From contig JACQHE010000024.1 in the NCBI GenBank assembly GCA_016199185.1, forward strand, positions 1-27,915: a stretch of DNA of 27,915 bases, given 5' to 3'. The notes under the pieces are model-generated. The model ran no database searches, was not told the DNA's origin, and saw nothing but the letters and a program-made list of their open reading frames with translations. This document shows, in pieces, positions 6,801-14,805 of the stretch (the stretch's first letter is position 1; each line of letters opens with the position of its first letter). This DNA comes from Candidatus Gottesmanbacteria bacterium. Its GTDB lineage: Bacteria > Patescibacteriota > Microgenomatia > UBA10105 > UBA927. Position numbers and translations under genes: made by a program.

Positions 6801-7916
6801 ATGGGTGAATCTGATAATCCACTAAAGCCAAGACCGCGAGAAGGATACGACATACACAAGTATCTCGTAGACCTAACATTAGATGCAGCGAGAGAAGAGG
6901 CAGACGAGCTATTCAAAGCTAACGATCAACGAGCTGCCGTAACAGAGCGATTAGCAGAATATATAACTGCATTGGCAAATGCACAGGCTGAAAATGAAAA
7001 TCTACGGGCATCTACTCGGGTGGATCAAATGACCGAACTTCACAACCATAGAGCATTCCATGAGGACCTGGAAGCTCTTGTGAGTCAAGAATTAGACAAA
7101 AGTTCTAGAGGTGAATCGGAAGATAACGTCGGCATAGTAACTGTCGTTCGTTTTGACGTTGGTATGCTCAATATGCAAAATGCGCTTCGGGGTCACCGAG
7201 CAGGCGATCAGTATAAAATTACTATGGCGGATCTCATTCGAACAGTAAGTCAGAATCTGAAGAAGTGGGCTAATACACCAAGAGAAAAATATTTATATGA
7301 GAAATTCGACTATTTCCGAACATATGTGGTAGGAGGCGATGAATTCGCGATGATTGTAAAAGGTACTAAAAGCGATGTAGAGACTTTTTTAGGGTTCCTT
7401 CACGATGATTTGCTTAGCCCTGAAAGTCTACTTGATGAGTTTACGGCTCTTGAGATAAACGGAGAAACGTATCATCTTGATCGCGAACTGTTTTTAGATT
7501 ACGGAATTGCCTATCTAGATAAAGAAGTGCAATCGTTTTTGAGTATTCAGTCAGGTGAGAGTAGCGCAAAAGCAGCTATTCTTCTTGACATGGTATCCGA
7601 CCAGTGTGTGGATTCGCAAAAAGCAATAAAACGATTAAGGTTTTTTGCGTCATTGGTGAGTGAAAAGCGCTTCAGACTATTTGAGAGAGTATATCCCTAT
7701 GCCGCCAAAGGGGCATTGGAAGTAAATAGAGAAGAACTCGAAGAAATGCTTAGGGGAGATTTAGGAGAAAATTGTAGAAATTTTGTCATTAGGATAATGC
7801 TGGCGAGAAATCAAACCGAGATGGCCCGAGTAGATGATCCTTTCCGAAAAGGCGTTCGGCAATTTATAACAGATCATATTTCAAGTTGGGTTAGCGCAAT
7901 AAAAGACCATGGCTGA
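6801..7916 (+). CDS. Cytosolic GGDEF-domain-like protein of unknown role
   Basis: This 371-residue protein has no membrane segment or signal peptide. Residues about 27-70 are a charged helical, probably coiled-coil region. A diguanylate-cyclase-like domain follows, with DQMTELHNHRAF (75-86; usual DxLTGLxNRRAF), FDVGMLNMQNALRGHRAGDQ (118-137; usual lDiDhFKxiNDxxGHxxGD) and an intact GGDEF at 178-182 in VVGGDEFAMIV. The first metal Asp (D119) is present, but the region between it and GHRAGD is divergent, so cyclase activity is uncertain. Residues beyond about 240 match nothing I recognise. It starts 3 bases after gatB and overlaps dnaE by 8 bases. Its AT content looks higher than dnaE. A degenerate nucleotide-binding GGDEF regulator is as likely as an active cyclase. 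Confidence 0.7.
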   Translation: MGESDNPLKPRPREGYDIHKYLVDLTLDAAREEADELFKANDQRAAVTERLAEYITALANAQAENENLRASTRVDQMTELHNHRAFHEDLEALVSQELDKSSRGESEDNVGIVTVVRFDVGMLNMQNALRGHRAGDQYKITMADLIRTVSQNLKKWANTPREKYLYEKFDYFRTYVVGGDEFAMIVKGTKSDVETFLGFLHDDLLSPESLLDEFTALEINGETYHLDRELFLDYGIAYLDKEVQSFLSIQSGESSAKAAILLDMVSDQCVDSQKAIKRLRFFASLVSEKRFRLFERVYPYAAKGALEVNREELEEMLRGDLGENCRNFVIRIMLARNQTEMARVDDPFRKGVRQFITDHISSWVSAIKDHG

Positions 7917-10900
7917 TTTTGTACATCTTCATACGCATAGTGAATATTCTCTCCTTGATGGTTTGGGGAAGCTGGATCATCTCATCGAGCGGGCGAAAAG
8001 CTTCGGGATGGGGGCTCTGGCTATTACCGATCACGGCGCGATGTACGGGGCATTCAAGTTTTACCTCAAAGCCAAGGCAGCCGGGGTCAAGCCCATCATC
8101 GGGGTCGAGACCTATGTAGCCCGCAGGAGCCGATTTGATAAAGAAGGTAAAGTCGATACCGATCCGTATCACCTCGTCCTCCTGGCTAAAAACGAAACCG
8201 GCTACAGAAATCTCATGAAGCTTGTGACCCATGCCCATCTGGAAGGATATTATTATAAACCCCGGATTGATTGGGAAATTTTAGAGAAGTATCACGAAGA
8301 ACTCATCTGTCTTTCGGCGTGCCTCCATGGGCAGGTTCCGTCTCTTCTTCGTAATAATCAGGATCAAGAAGCGGAAGAAGTAGCGAAAAAATACGCCGAC
8401 CTTTTCGGACCTGACCACTATTATATTGAGCTTCAACATCATCCGAAGATTGCCGACTGCGACGGGGTGAATGAAAAACTCGTGAGACTTGCCAAAGAAC
8501 TGGGACTGCCGATTGTGGCAACCAACGACATCCACTACGTGGATCCCGACGACGCGCAGGCGCAGGAAATACTCCTGTGCGTCCAGACGCAGGAAACAAT
8601 GCTCAACAAAAACCGGAAGCTCTCCATGATCGACAGCCCGGATTTTTATATGCGCTCTCCCGAGGAGATGGCCGGGCTTTTCATCCAGTACCCGGAGGCA
8701 ATAGAAAATACAGCGAGAATCGCTGGGATGTGTGATCTAACGCTCTCCGTCGGGAAGTGGATCCTGCCTGCATACCCTTTGCCCGAAGGAGAATCGCCCG
8801 AACAGCACTTGACCAAACTCGTGAGTGAGCGCCTGCAGTCCCGCTATAAAGACGCCGGGAAAGAGATCCGCGACCGGATTGCCTACGAGCTGGGCATCAT
8901 CAACAGCCGCGGGTATGCCACGTACTTCCTTATCGTTTCCGATTTCGTCAACTGGGCCAAGTCCCAGGGGATCGCCGTGGGACCGGGGCGCGGGTCTGCT
9001 GCCGGATCGGTGGTGTCATATATCTTGGGCATCACCGGTATTGACCCGTTTTTTTTCAAGCTTCCGTTTGAGCGGTTCCTCAACCCGCATCGCCCCAGCC
9101 CACCGGACATTGATCTGGATTTTGCCGATGATAGGAGAGACGAGGTGATTGCCTACGTGACGCAAAAGTACGGCGAAGACAGAGTCGCCCAGATCATCAC
9201 GTTTGGCACCATGGAAGCCCGCGGTGCGGTCCGCGACGGGGGGAGGGCGCTGGGCATGCCTTACTCCGGACCGGATAGGATTTCTAAAATGATCCCGCCG
9301 GGGTTTCAAGGGAGCGCCATGACCATTGATAAGGCAATTGCCCAGTCGCCGGACTTGGCGCGTGCTTACCAAAGTGAGCCGGAGACCAAGCGGCTCTTGG
9401 ATGTGGCGAGGAAGCTTGAAGGAGTCGCACGGCATTCGTCCGTTCATGCCGCCGGAGTCGTTATCTCTGACAAGCCTATCGTTGAGTACACACCACTTCA
9501 GAAAGAATCAAAAGGTGAACGTATTATTACCCAGTACGACATGTATACCGTGGGTGAGGACGGCGTTGGACTTCTCAAAATGGACTTTTTGGGACTGCGC
9601 AACCTCACGATCCTTTCCCAAGCCCTATTGTTTATTCATCGGAGTCGGGGCGAGACCATCGATTTAGCCAAGATCGCCCTTGATGACGCCAAAACCTACC
9701 AGATGCTTGGAGAAGGGGAAACGACCGGCATTTTTCAGCTGGAATCCGCCGGCATGCGCCGCGCAATAAAGGAACTCAAACCCACGAGCATCTTTGAACT
9801 CATGGCGATGGTGGCCCTCTACCGCCCCGGGCCCATGGCAGTCATTCCGGAGTTTATCAAACGGAAACACGATCCTCGCCTGATCAAATTTCCGGATCCC
9901 AGACTCAAAGATGCGCTGCGTGAGTCTTATGGGTTGATATGTTATCAGGACGATGTGCTTCTCACTGCCATCAATGTTGCCGGCTACTCCTGGGGGGATG
10001 CAGACAAGCTCCGGAAAGCAGTCGGAAAAAAGATTCCCACAGAGATGAAGAAGCAAAAGGAGAAATTTATCGAAGGGTGTGTGAAAAACGGTCTGTCACA
10101 GAAGAAGGCCGAAGAGATTTTTACGCTCATCGAGCCGTTTGCCGGGTACGGATTTAATAAAGCCCATGCTGCCTGCTACGCGATGATTGCCTACCAGACG
10201 GCCTACCTGAAGGCCAACTATCCGGTGGAGTACATGACGGCCGTCCTTACCGCCGAATCGCGCGGTAATACGGGACCAACCAGAGACGAAAAAATCAGCA
10301 TGATTGTAGAGGAGTGCCGTAGGATGGACCTCTCGCTTTTGCCGCCGGATATCAATGCGTCGGATGTGGAGTTTACGATTGAACATAATTCCATACGGTT
10401 CGGACTTTCTGCGATCAAAAACGTTGGGACAGCAGCAATCGAAAGCATTCTGGGTGCGCGAAATGGCGGCGGAGCATTCGTGTCGCTTACCGACGTCGTT
10501 AAACGTGTGGACACGACGAAGGTCAACAAGAAGACGTTTGAGTGTCTCATACGGACCGGCGCCATGGATGCGTTCGGCAACCGTGCACAGCTGCTGGCAG
10601 TTCTCGAGGATAAGCTTGCGCAGTCGCACAAAGACAAACGTGCAGCCGCCGCCGGGCAGACTGGGCTATTTGACATCGATGAGGAGACAAAGACACGGAC
10701 GAACGGGAGCGATCATCTGCCCGTCATGGAGGAGCTCCCTAAGGAACAGCTCCTGGCGTTTGAGAAGGACCTCCTGGGCTTTTACCTCACCGAGCACCCG
10801 TTGGCTCGGCGCATGGAGGCTATCCGGGCGGGAGGGTCAAGCGCTATTTCTGACATCACCCGTGAGCGCGTGGGTGAGAATGTGCGCGTAGGCGGCATGG

Positions 10901-11124
10901 TCATCGCCGTCAAGCAAATCGTGACGAAGGCCGGGGGTCAGCCGATGGCATTTGTCCGTCTGGGAGATATGGGGGGCACGATCGAGGTGGTTGTGTTTCC
11001 AAAAGTCTACGCGCGTACCATCGATGTATGGCATAAAGATATGGTGGTTATGATTGGCGGTCGGGTGGATGAAAAAGACGACCGCCTCACGATCCTGGTT
11101 GACGAGGCAACACTCGTTGTATAG
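7909..11124 (+). CDS. dnaE: DNA polymerase III alpha subunit
   Basis: This 1071-residue replicative polymerase is of DnaE type. The N-terminal PHP domain keeps what look like all nine metal ligands of an active site: H8, H10, D17, H42, E67, the His in PYHLVLLAKN, the Cys in LSACLHG, and Asp and His in TNDIHYVD. An intrinsic proofreading exonuclease is therefore plausible. The polymerase aspartates lie in PPDIDLDFADDRRDEV and KMDFLGLRNLT. GPGRGSAAGS and SVHAAGVVIS are also typical. A C-terminal OB fold (VRVGGMVIAVKQIVTKAGG...) ends the protein. There is no intein or truncation. It overlaps the upstream GGDEF gene as ATGGCTGA. The predicted atp promoter lies in its last codons. Confidence 0.97.
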   Translation: MADFVHLHTHSEYSLLDGLGKLDHLIERAKSFGMGALAITDHGAMYGAFKFYLKAKAAGVKPIIGVETYVARRSRFDKEGKVDTDPYHLVLLAKNETGYRNLMKLVTHAHLEGYYYKPRIDWEILEKYHEELICLSACLHGQVPSLLRNNQDQEAEEVAKKYADLFGPDHYYIELQHHPKIADCDGVNEKLVRLAKELGLPIVATNDIHYVDPDDAQAQEILLCVQTQETMLNKNRKLSMIDSPDFYMRSPEEMAGLFIQYPEAIENTARIAGMCDLTLSVGKWILPAYPLPEGESPEQHLTKLVSERLQSRYKDAGKEIRDRIAYELGIINSRGYATYFLIVSDFVNWAKSQGIAVGPGRGSAAGSVVSYILGITGIDPFFFKLPFERFLNPHRPSPPDIDLDFADDRRDEVIAYVTQKYGEDRVAQIITFGTMEARGAVRDGGRALGMPYSGPDRISKMIPPGFQGSAMTIDKAIAQSPDLARAYQSEPETKRLLDVARKLEGVARHSSVHAAGVVISDKPIVEYTPLQKESKGERIITQYDMYTVGEDGVGLLKMDFLGLRNLTILSQALLFIHRSRGETIDLAKIALDDAKTYQMLGEGETTGIFQLESAGMRRAIKELKPTSIFELMAMVALYRPGPMAVIPEFIKRKHDPRLIKFPDPRLKDALRESYGLICYQDDVLLTAINVAGYSWGDADKLRKAVGKKIPTEMKKQKEKFIEGCVKNGLSQKKAEEIFTLIEPFAGYGFNKAHAACYAMIAYQTAYLKANYPVEYMTAVLTAESRGNTGPTRDEKISMIVEECRRMDLSLLPPDINASDVEFTIEHNSIRFGLSAIKNVGTAAIESILGARNGGGAFVSLTDVVKRVDTTKVNKKTFECLIRTGAMDAFGNRAQLLAVLEDKLAQSHKDKRAAAAGQTGLFDIDEETKTRTNGSDHLPVMEELPKEQLLAFEKDLLGFYLTEHPLARRMEAIRAGGSSAISDITRERVGENVRVGGMVIAVKQIVTKAGGQPMAFVRLGDMGGTIEVVVFPKVYARTIDVWHKDMVVMIGGRVDEKDDRLTILVDEATLVV

Positions 11125-11127
11125 AAT
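11099..11127 (+). promoter_or_regulatory. Candidate promoter of the ATP synthase operon
   Basis: TTGACG (11099-11104) is followed after 17 bases by TAGAAT (11122-11127), inside the last codons of dnaE. The -10 box ends only four bases before the atpI ATG, so the predicted start point falls on or just after that ATG and the atpI transcript would be leaderless. No Shine-Dalgarno is visible. Confidence 0.5.
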
Positions 11128-11131
11128 AGAT

Positions 11132-11404
11132 ATGTCAAAAGAGGAATTTGAGCTTGAGTTTTCTGAAAGGTCAAAGAAAAAACGGTTTGGGTCGGCAGCC
11201 ACTTGGCAGTACCTTGGACTAATCGGAGAAATCGGGTTTGCCATTTGCTTGCCGATCGCGGGAGGGGCAATGGTTGGGGTTGTGATTGACCGAACGTGGT
11301 CAACGTCGCCCAAAGCAACCCTCTCGTTATTGTTTTTAGGAATCATTGTGTCGTTTATAAACTTGTTTAAGACCGTAGAAACAGTAATCAGAAACAAAAA
11401 ATGA
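11132..11404 (+). CDS. atpI: ATP synthase protein I-like (AtpI/AtpZ type)
   Basis: This is a 90-residue small membrane protein at the head of an F-type ATP synthase operon. A charged N-terminus (MSKEEFELEFSERSKKKR) precedes two membrane helices, about residues 25-50 (LGLIGEIGFAICLPIAGGAMVGVVIDR) and 57-80. This is the arrangement of AtpI/AtpZ proteins, which help assemble the c-ring or transport Mg/Ca. The first helix keeps the glycine-rich GGAMVGVVID element of the family. The ATG at 11132 lies 7 bases after the dnaE stop and directly behind the predicted promoter. Identity rests on position and topology more than on sequence. Confidence 0.75.
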   Translation: MSKEEFELEFSERSKKKRFGSAATWQYLGLIGEIGFAICLPIAGGAMVGVVIDRTWSTSPKATLSLLFLGIIVSFINLFKTVETVIRNKK

Positions 11405-11408
11405 CTGG

Positions 11409-11428
11409 ATCCCGGCTTTCGCCGGGAT
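11409..11428. repeat. Perfect hairpin between atpI and atpB
   Basis: ATCCCGGC (11409-11416), a TTTC loop, and GCCGGGAT (11421-11428) form an 8-bp perfect stem, followed by GACA. This is the short GGATCCCG...CGGGATGACA type of intergenic repeat. There is no U-run after it. Confidence 0.8.
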
Positions 11429-11440
11429 GACATACTAACG

Positions 11441-12178
11441 ATGCCGCACATATCACTTGCCGCTGAAATTGTCACACGACTTGCGGGGCTGCCGATCTCC
11501 AACGCCCTCATTACGACGTGGCTGGTCATGGGCATCCTCATCATCCTTTCTTATCTCTCCACACGCTCCATGACCATGGTTCCGGGTAGAATACAGTCTG
11601 TTGCGGAGATGCTCGTCGGCGGGTTGTATGACTTTTTTGGGACGGTGACGGGAACGTACGTGAACGATGTGTTTCCGCTGGTTGCGTCGCTATTTCTTTT
11701 TATCCTCGCTGCTAACTGGGTCGGTCTGTTACCCGGCGTCGGGACAGTCGGGTTTTTTCATGGTGAGGAGTTTACACCCTTACTACGGGGAGCAACCGCG
11801 GATCTCAACACCACAGTGGCACTGGCTCTTTTTGCCATGATTGCGATCCAATACTACGGATTTAAGACATCCGGCATGCACTACGGCAAGCGATTTTTCA
11901 ACGTCGGCAACCCGATTTACTTTTTTTTGGGGATCCTTGAACTCGTGAGCGAACTATCCAAAGTTATTTCCTTTGCGTTCCGGCTTTTTGGCAATATCTT
12001 TGCCGGCGAAGTACTCCTGGCGGTCATGGCATTTCTCATGCCGTTTGTCGTTCCTCTACCGTTTCTGACGATGGAGTTGTTCGTCGGATTCATTCAGGCC
12101 CTTGTCTTTTCTATGCTGACTGCGGTATTTTTAACAGTAGCGGTTTCTCATGGGAAGGAGGTGCATCATAATGGATGA
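11441..12178 (+). CDS. atpB: ATP synthase F0 subunit a
   Basis: This 245-residue membrane subunit provides the half-channels for proton entry and exit beside the c-ring. It has several hydrophobic helices, and the last two carry the family signature. R181 in SFAFRLFGNIFAGEVLL is the essential stator Arg (equivalent to E. coli R210), and GFIQALVFSMLTAVFL is the final helix. ANWVGLLPG at 91-99 is also typical. A 36-base gap with a hairpin repeat precedes it and no strong Shine-Dalgarno is seen. Its end encodes the ribosome site for atpE and overlaps atpE by 8 bases. Confidence 0.95.
   Translation: MPHISLAAEIVTRLAGLPISNALITTWLVMGILIILSYLSTRSMTMVPGRIQSVAEMLVGGLYDFFGTVTGTYVNDVFPLVASLFLFILAANWVGLLPGVGTVGFFHGEEFTPLLRGATADLNTTVALALFAMIAIQYYGFKTSGMHYGKRFFNVGNPIYFFLGILELVSELSKVISFAFRLFGNIFAGEVLLAVMAFLMPFVVPLPFLTMELFVGFIQALVFSMLTAVFLTVAVSHGKEVHHNG
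12155..12163 (+). promoter_or_regulatory. Strong Shine-Dalgarno for atpE
   Basis: AAGGAGGTG lies 7 bases before the atpE ATG, inside the last codons of atpB. It is the best ribosome site in the operon, which fits the need for many copies of subunit c. It also fixes the atpE start at 12171 rather than the in-frame ATG at 12150. Confidence 0.85.
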
Positions 12179-12398
12179 GGGATCAATAAAACTTATTATG
12201 ACAGGTTTGACGGTGGCGCTCGGTGGTGCCATGCCGGCTCTGGCGATCGGTCTTCTCACCGCCAAGGCCATGGAGGCGATTGGGAGAAACCCGGAAGCGG
12301 CGGGAGAAGTGCGCACCAGCATGATATTGGGCGTGGCGTTTGCCGAGGCTATCGCCATTTACGCGCTGGTAGCGGGACTGATAATAAAATTTGTGTAG
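12171..12398 (+). CDS. atpE: ATP synthase F0 subunit c
   Basis: This 75-residue proteolipid has two membrane helices joined by the polar loop ...GRNPEAAGE... (38-46). The ion-carrying carboxylate is E59 in VAFAEAIAIYALV. In Na+-coupled c subunits a Gln sits in helix 1 and a Ser/Thr follows the carboxylate. Here those positions are I26 and A60, so proton coupling is predicted. The start at 12171 follows a perfect ribosome site and overlaps the atpB stop by 8 bases. A hairpin repeat (12404-12423) follows the stop codon. Confidence 0.95.
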   Translation: MDEGSIKLIMTGLTVALGGAMPALAIGLLTAKAMEAIGRNPEAAGEVRTSMILGVAFAEAIAIYALVAGLIIKFV

Positions 12399-12403
12399 AA
12401 TAG

Positions 12404-12423
12404 ATTCCCGCCTCCGCGGGAAT
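12404..12423. repeat. Perfect hairpin between atpE and atpF
   Basis: ATTCCCGC (12404-12411), a CTCC loop, and GCGGGAAT (12416-12423) form an 8-bp perfect stem, again followed by GACA as in the hairpin before atpB. It could protect the 3' end of an atpB-atpE message or simply be an interspersed repeat. Confidence 0.8.
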
Positions 12424-12440
12424 GACAACATAAGAAACGT

Positions 12441-12941
12441 ATGGAAAAACTGGGGATTGAGCCAAGTTTACTTTTGGCGCAGATTGTTAACTTTGCCATT
12501 ATTGTGGTCGTGTTGACCAAGCTTCTTTACAAGCCCGTTCTGGGGATGCTTGAGAAGCGCAAAAAAGAGATAGAGGAAGGGTTGGCAATCACCGAGCGCA
12601 TGCGTGCCGAAGCGGAGAAGCTCGGGGGCCGCCGCGAGAAGCTTATCGCCGAAGCGCGCAGCGAAGCCCGCGTTATCCTTGAGGATGCCAAGAAACAGGG
12701 GCATGATGCCGAGCGGGAGATCGTGGCTAACGCCCAAAAAGAGGCGGCAGAAATTATCGAGAAAGCAAAGCGCGAGGCCGCTGCTACGCATGAGGCGCTT
12801 TCGGGTGATATACGCGCCGAAGCCATAAACCTGGCTGCAACCATGGCAAAGCGCTTGGTCGCGGGGATCCTCTCGCCTGCAGATCAGCACAAACTGATTG
12901 CGAAGCACTTGGTTGATTTGGGGAAGGCAAAAGGAGTATGA
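12441..12941 (+). CDS. atpF: ATP synthase F0 subunit b
   Basis: This 166-residue peripheral-stalk subunit has one N-terminal membrane helix (about residues 8-28, SLLLAQIVNFAIIVVVLTKLL) with the usual YKPVLGMLEKRKKEIEEGL continuation. A long, highly charged Ala/Glu/Lys/Arg coiled coil follows to about residue 140. The C-terminal part (AINLAATMAKRLVAGILS) contacts subunit delta. The length is normal. It follows the hairpin repeat at 12404-12423 and overlaps atpH by ATGA. Confidence 0.95.
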   Translation: MEKLGIEPSLLLAQIVNFAIIVVVLTKLLYKPVLGMLEKRKKEIEEGLAITERMRAEAEKLGGRREKLIAEARSEARVILEDAKKQGHDAEREIVANAQKEAAEIIEKAKREAAATHEALSGDIRAEAINLAATMAKRLVAGILSPADQHKLIAKHLVDLGKAKGV

Positions 12942-13291
12942 GCAGTCTAGCAAAAGATGCCCGATATTTTGTTGATGGGGTAACCAAATACCTTCAGCAG
13001 CAGGGTACGAGCGATGCGATGCTGCCGAAAGTTACCGCTGCACTTCATAAAATATCAAGCTCGGCCGGGACAGAAAAAACGGCCAGGGTGGAAAGTGTCG
13101 TCGTACTCACCCCCAGAGAAAAGACGGAAATCAGTCGATTATTATCACGCCTGTTGACTCATACCGTGATCATCGAATGCAAATTCAACAAAGAACTTAT
13201 AGGGGGACTACGCATTGCTGTGGGTGACTGGATTGTCGATACGAGCCTGCGCGGTCAGATTGATACGATGAAGGAACAGTTGACCATATGA
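12938..13291 (+). CDS. atpH: ATP synthase F1 subunit delta, short form
   Basis: At 117 residues it is much shorter than typical delta (about 175-180). The C-terminal half is clear: VESVVVLTPREKTEISRLLS and then FNKELIGGLRIAVGDWIVDTSLRGQIDTMKEQL match the usual LIGG and iDgSvrgqL blocks. The N-terminal six-helix domain that caps the alpha subunits is reduced to about 45 residues. The stator connection may therefore be simplified or partly supplied by another subunit. No frameshift is seen: the gene overlaps both neighbours as ATGA, which argues that the short form is genuine. A partial AAGGAG sits directly before the ATG. Confidence 0.88.
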   Translation: MSSLAKDARYFVDGVTKYLQQQGTSDAMLPKVTAALHKISSSAGTEKTARVESVVVLTPREKTEISRLLSRLLTHTVIIECKFNKELIGGLRIAVGDWIVDTSLRGQIDTMKEQLTI

Positions 13292-14805
13292 AACACCAAG
13301 ACTTACCCAAACAAATAGCCGCGGAGCTTGCCAAAAAGATTACCGGTTTTGAGTCGCGGTTGCAGGCAAAACGGATTGGCACGATAGCCCAAGTAGCAGA
13401 TGGTGTCGTCACGATTGGTGGGCTCCCGCAGGTACGGTATCTTGAACTCATTTCTTTTCCACATGGCGTGATGGGGGTCGCGGTGAATTTAGCGGAGGAG
13501 GCAGTCGGCGCAATCGTGTTAGGCGATTATCTGAAGCTCATGGAGGGAGATGAAGTGCGAAGTACCGGTCAACTGCTCTCCGTACCGGTGGGCGAAGCAT
13601 TTCTAGGCCGCGTCGTGAGTCCTCTTGGCGAGCCGCTTGATGGAAAAGGGCCGATCAGCACAAACAAATCTTACCCCATGGAAAAAATAGCTCCGGGCGT
13701 CACCAAGCGCAGATCAGTTGATACACCGCTCCAGACCGGCATCAAGGCGATTGACGCGATGATTCCTATTGGCCGCGGACAGCGCGAGCTCATCATCGGC
13801 GACCGAAATACGGGCAAGACAGCAATCGCCGTGGATACCATTATCAACCAAAAGAAAGAAGGCGTGATATGTATCTACGTAGCGATCGGTCAAAAGACGT
13901 CGCGGATAGCGCAGGTCGTGGGCGACCTGACGCGTCATAAAGCCATGGAGCACACCGTGGTCGTTGCCGCCTCCGCAGGCGACCCCGCGGCGTTTCAATA
14001 CCTGGCTCCCTACGCAGGGTGCGCCATCGGCGAATACTTCATGGATCAGGGGAAAGATGTGCTCGTCATTTATGATGATCTCTCCAAGCATGCGTGGGCC
14101 TACCGGCAGATTTCTCTCGTCCTCAAGCGCCCCAGCGGCCGCGAGGCGTATCCTGGGGATGTATTTTATCTCCATAGCAGGCTCCTTGAGCGCGCGTGCC
14201 GGTTGGATGAAGAGTATGGGGGAGGATCGCTCACCGCCCTTCCTATCATAGAAACGCTTGCCGGGGATCTCTCGGCGTATATTCCTACCAATGTCATCTC
14301 CATTACCGACGGGCAGATATTTTTGGAATCGGACCTTTTTTACGCCGGACAGCGTCCTGCGGTGAATGTAGGGCTCTCGGTATCCCGTGTGGGAGGAAAC
14401 GCGCAGATCAAAGCTATGAAGAAAGTCGCCGGGAATTTGCGACTTGACCTTGCTCAATATCGGGATTTGGCGGCATTTGCCCAGTTTTCCTCGGATCTGG
14501 ATGAAACCACCAGAAAACAAATCGATCGGGGAGCTCGCATGATGGAGATTCTCAAACAAGAGCAGTATGCGCCCGTGCCGGTTGCCAAACAAGTGGTGAT
14601 CGTCTGGGCCGGGGTGAGCGGGCACCTGGATGACGTGCCGGTTGCACGCGTCACGCAGTTTGAGCATGATTTTCTTGACTTTCTCGAAACGAGCCACCCC
14701 AAGGCGCTACCGATGATTGCCAAAGAGAAGATGGTCACGCCGGAGGTAGAAAAAATGCTTGTGGAAGCAGTGGGGGAGTTTAAGAAGAGTTTCAAAAATG
14801 GCTAA
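13288..14805 (+). CDS. atpA: ATP synthase F1 subunit alpha
   Basis: This 505-residue non-catalytic nucleotide-binding subunit carries the Walker A element GDRNTGKT at 171-178 (E. coli has GDRQTGKT), the PIGRGQRELIIGD lead-in, VAIGQKTSRIAQVV, and the late SVSRVGGNAQIKAMKK block with the alpha-type Arg finger in LSVSRVGG. The length is near the E. coli value. The start overlaps atpH as ATGA. The end overlaps atpG by 8 bases (ATGGCTAA). Confidence 0.97.
   Translation: MKHQDLPKQIAAELAKKITGFESRLQAKRIGTIAQVADGVVTIGGLPQVRYLELISFPHGVMGVAVNLAEEAVGAIVLGDYLKLMEGDEVRSTGQLLSVPVGEAFLGRVVSPLGEPLDGKGPISTNKSYPMEKIAPGVTKRRSVDTPLQTGIKAIDAMIPIGRGQRELIIGDRNTGKTAIAVDTIINQKKEGVICIYVAIGQKTSRIAQVVGDLTRHKAMEHTVVVAASAGDPAAFQYLAPYAGCAIGEYFMDQGKDVLVIYDDLSKHAWAYRQISLVLKRPSGREAYPGDVFYLHSRLLERACRLDEEYGGGSLTALPIIETLAGDLSAYIPTNVISITDGQIFLESDLFYAGQRPAVNVGLSVSRVGGNAQIKAMKKVAGNLRLDLAQYRDLAAFAQFSSDLDETTRKQIDRGARMMEILKQEQYAPVPVAKQVVIVWAGVSGHLDDVPVARVTQFEHDFLDFLETSHPKALPMIAKEKMVTPEVEKMLVEAVGEFKKSFKNG

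Noticed and set aside
11409..12423. Hairpins at 11409-11428 and 12404-12423 as intrinsic terminators
   Set aside because: Neither has a following U-run, and both lie inside the ATP synthase operon. They fit an interspersed repeat family better.
13714..14697. Long minus-strand ORF (327 codons) opposite atpA
   Set aside because: It is a codon-bias shadow of the highly conserved atpA; its product shows no recognisable domain and it has no ribosome site.
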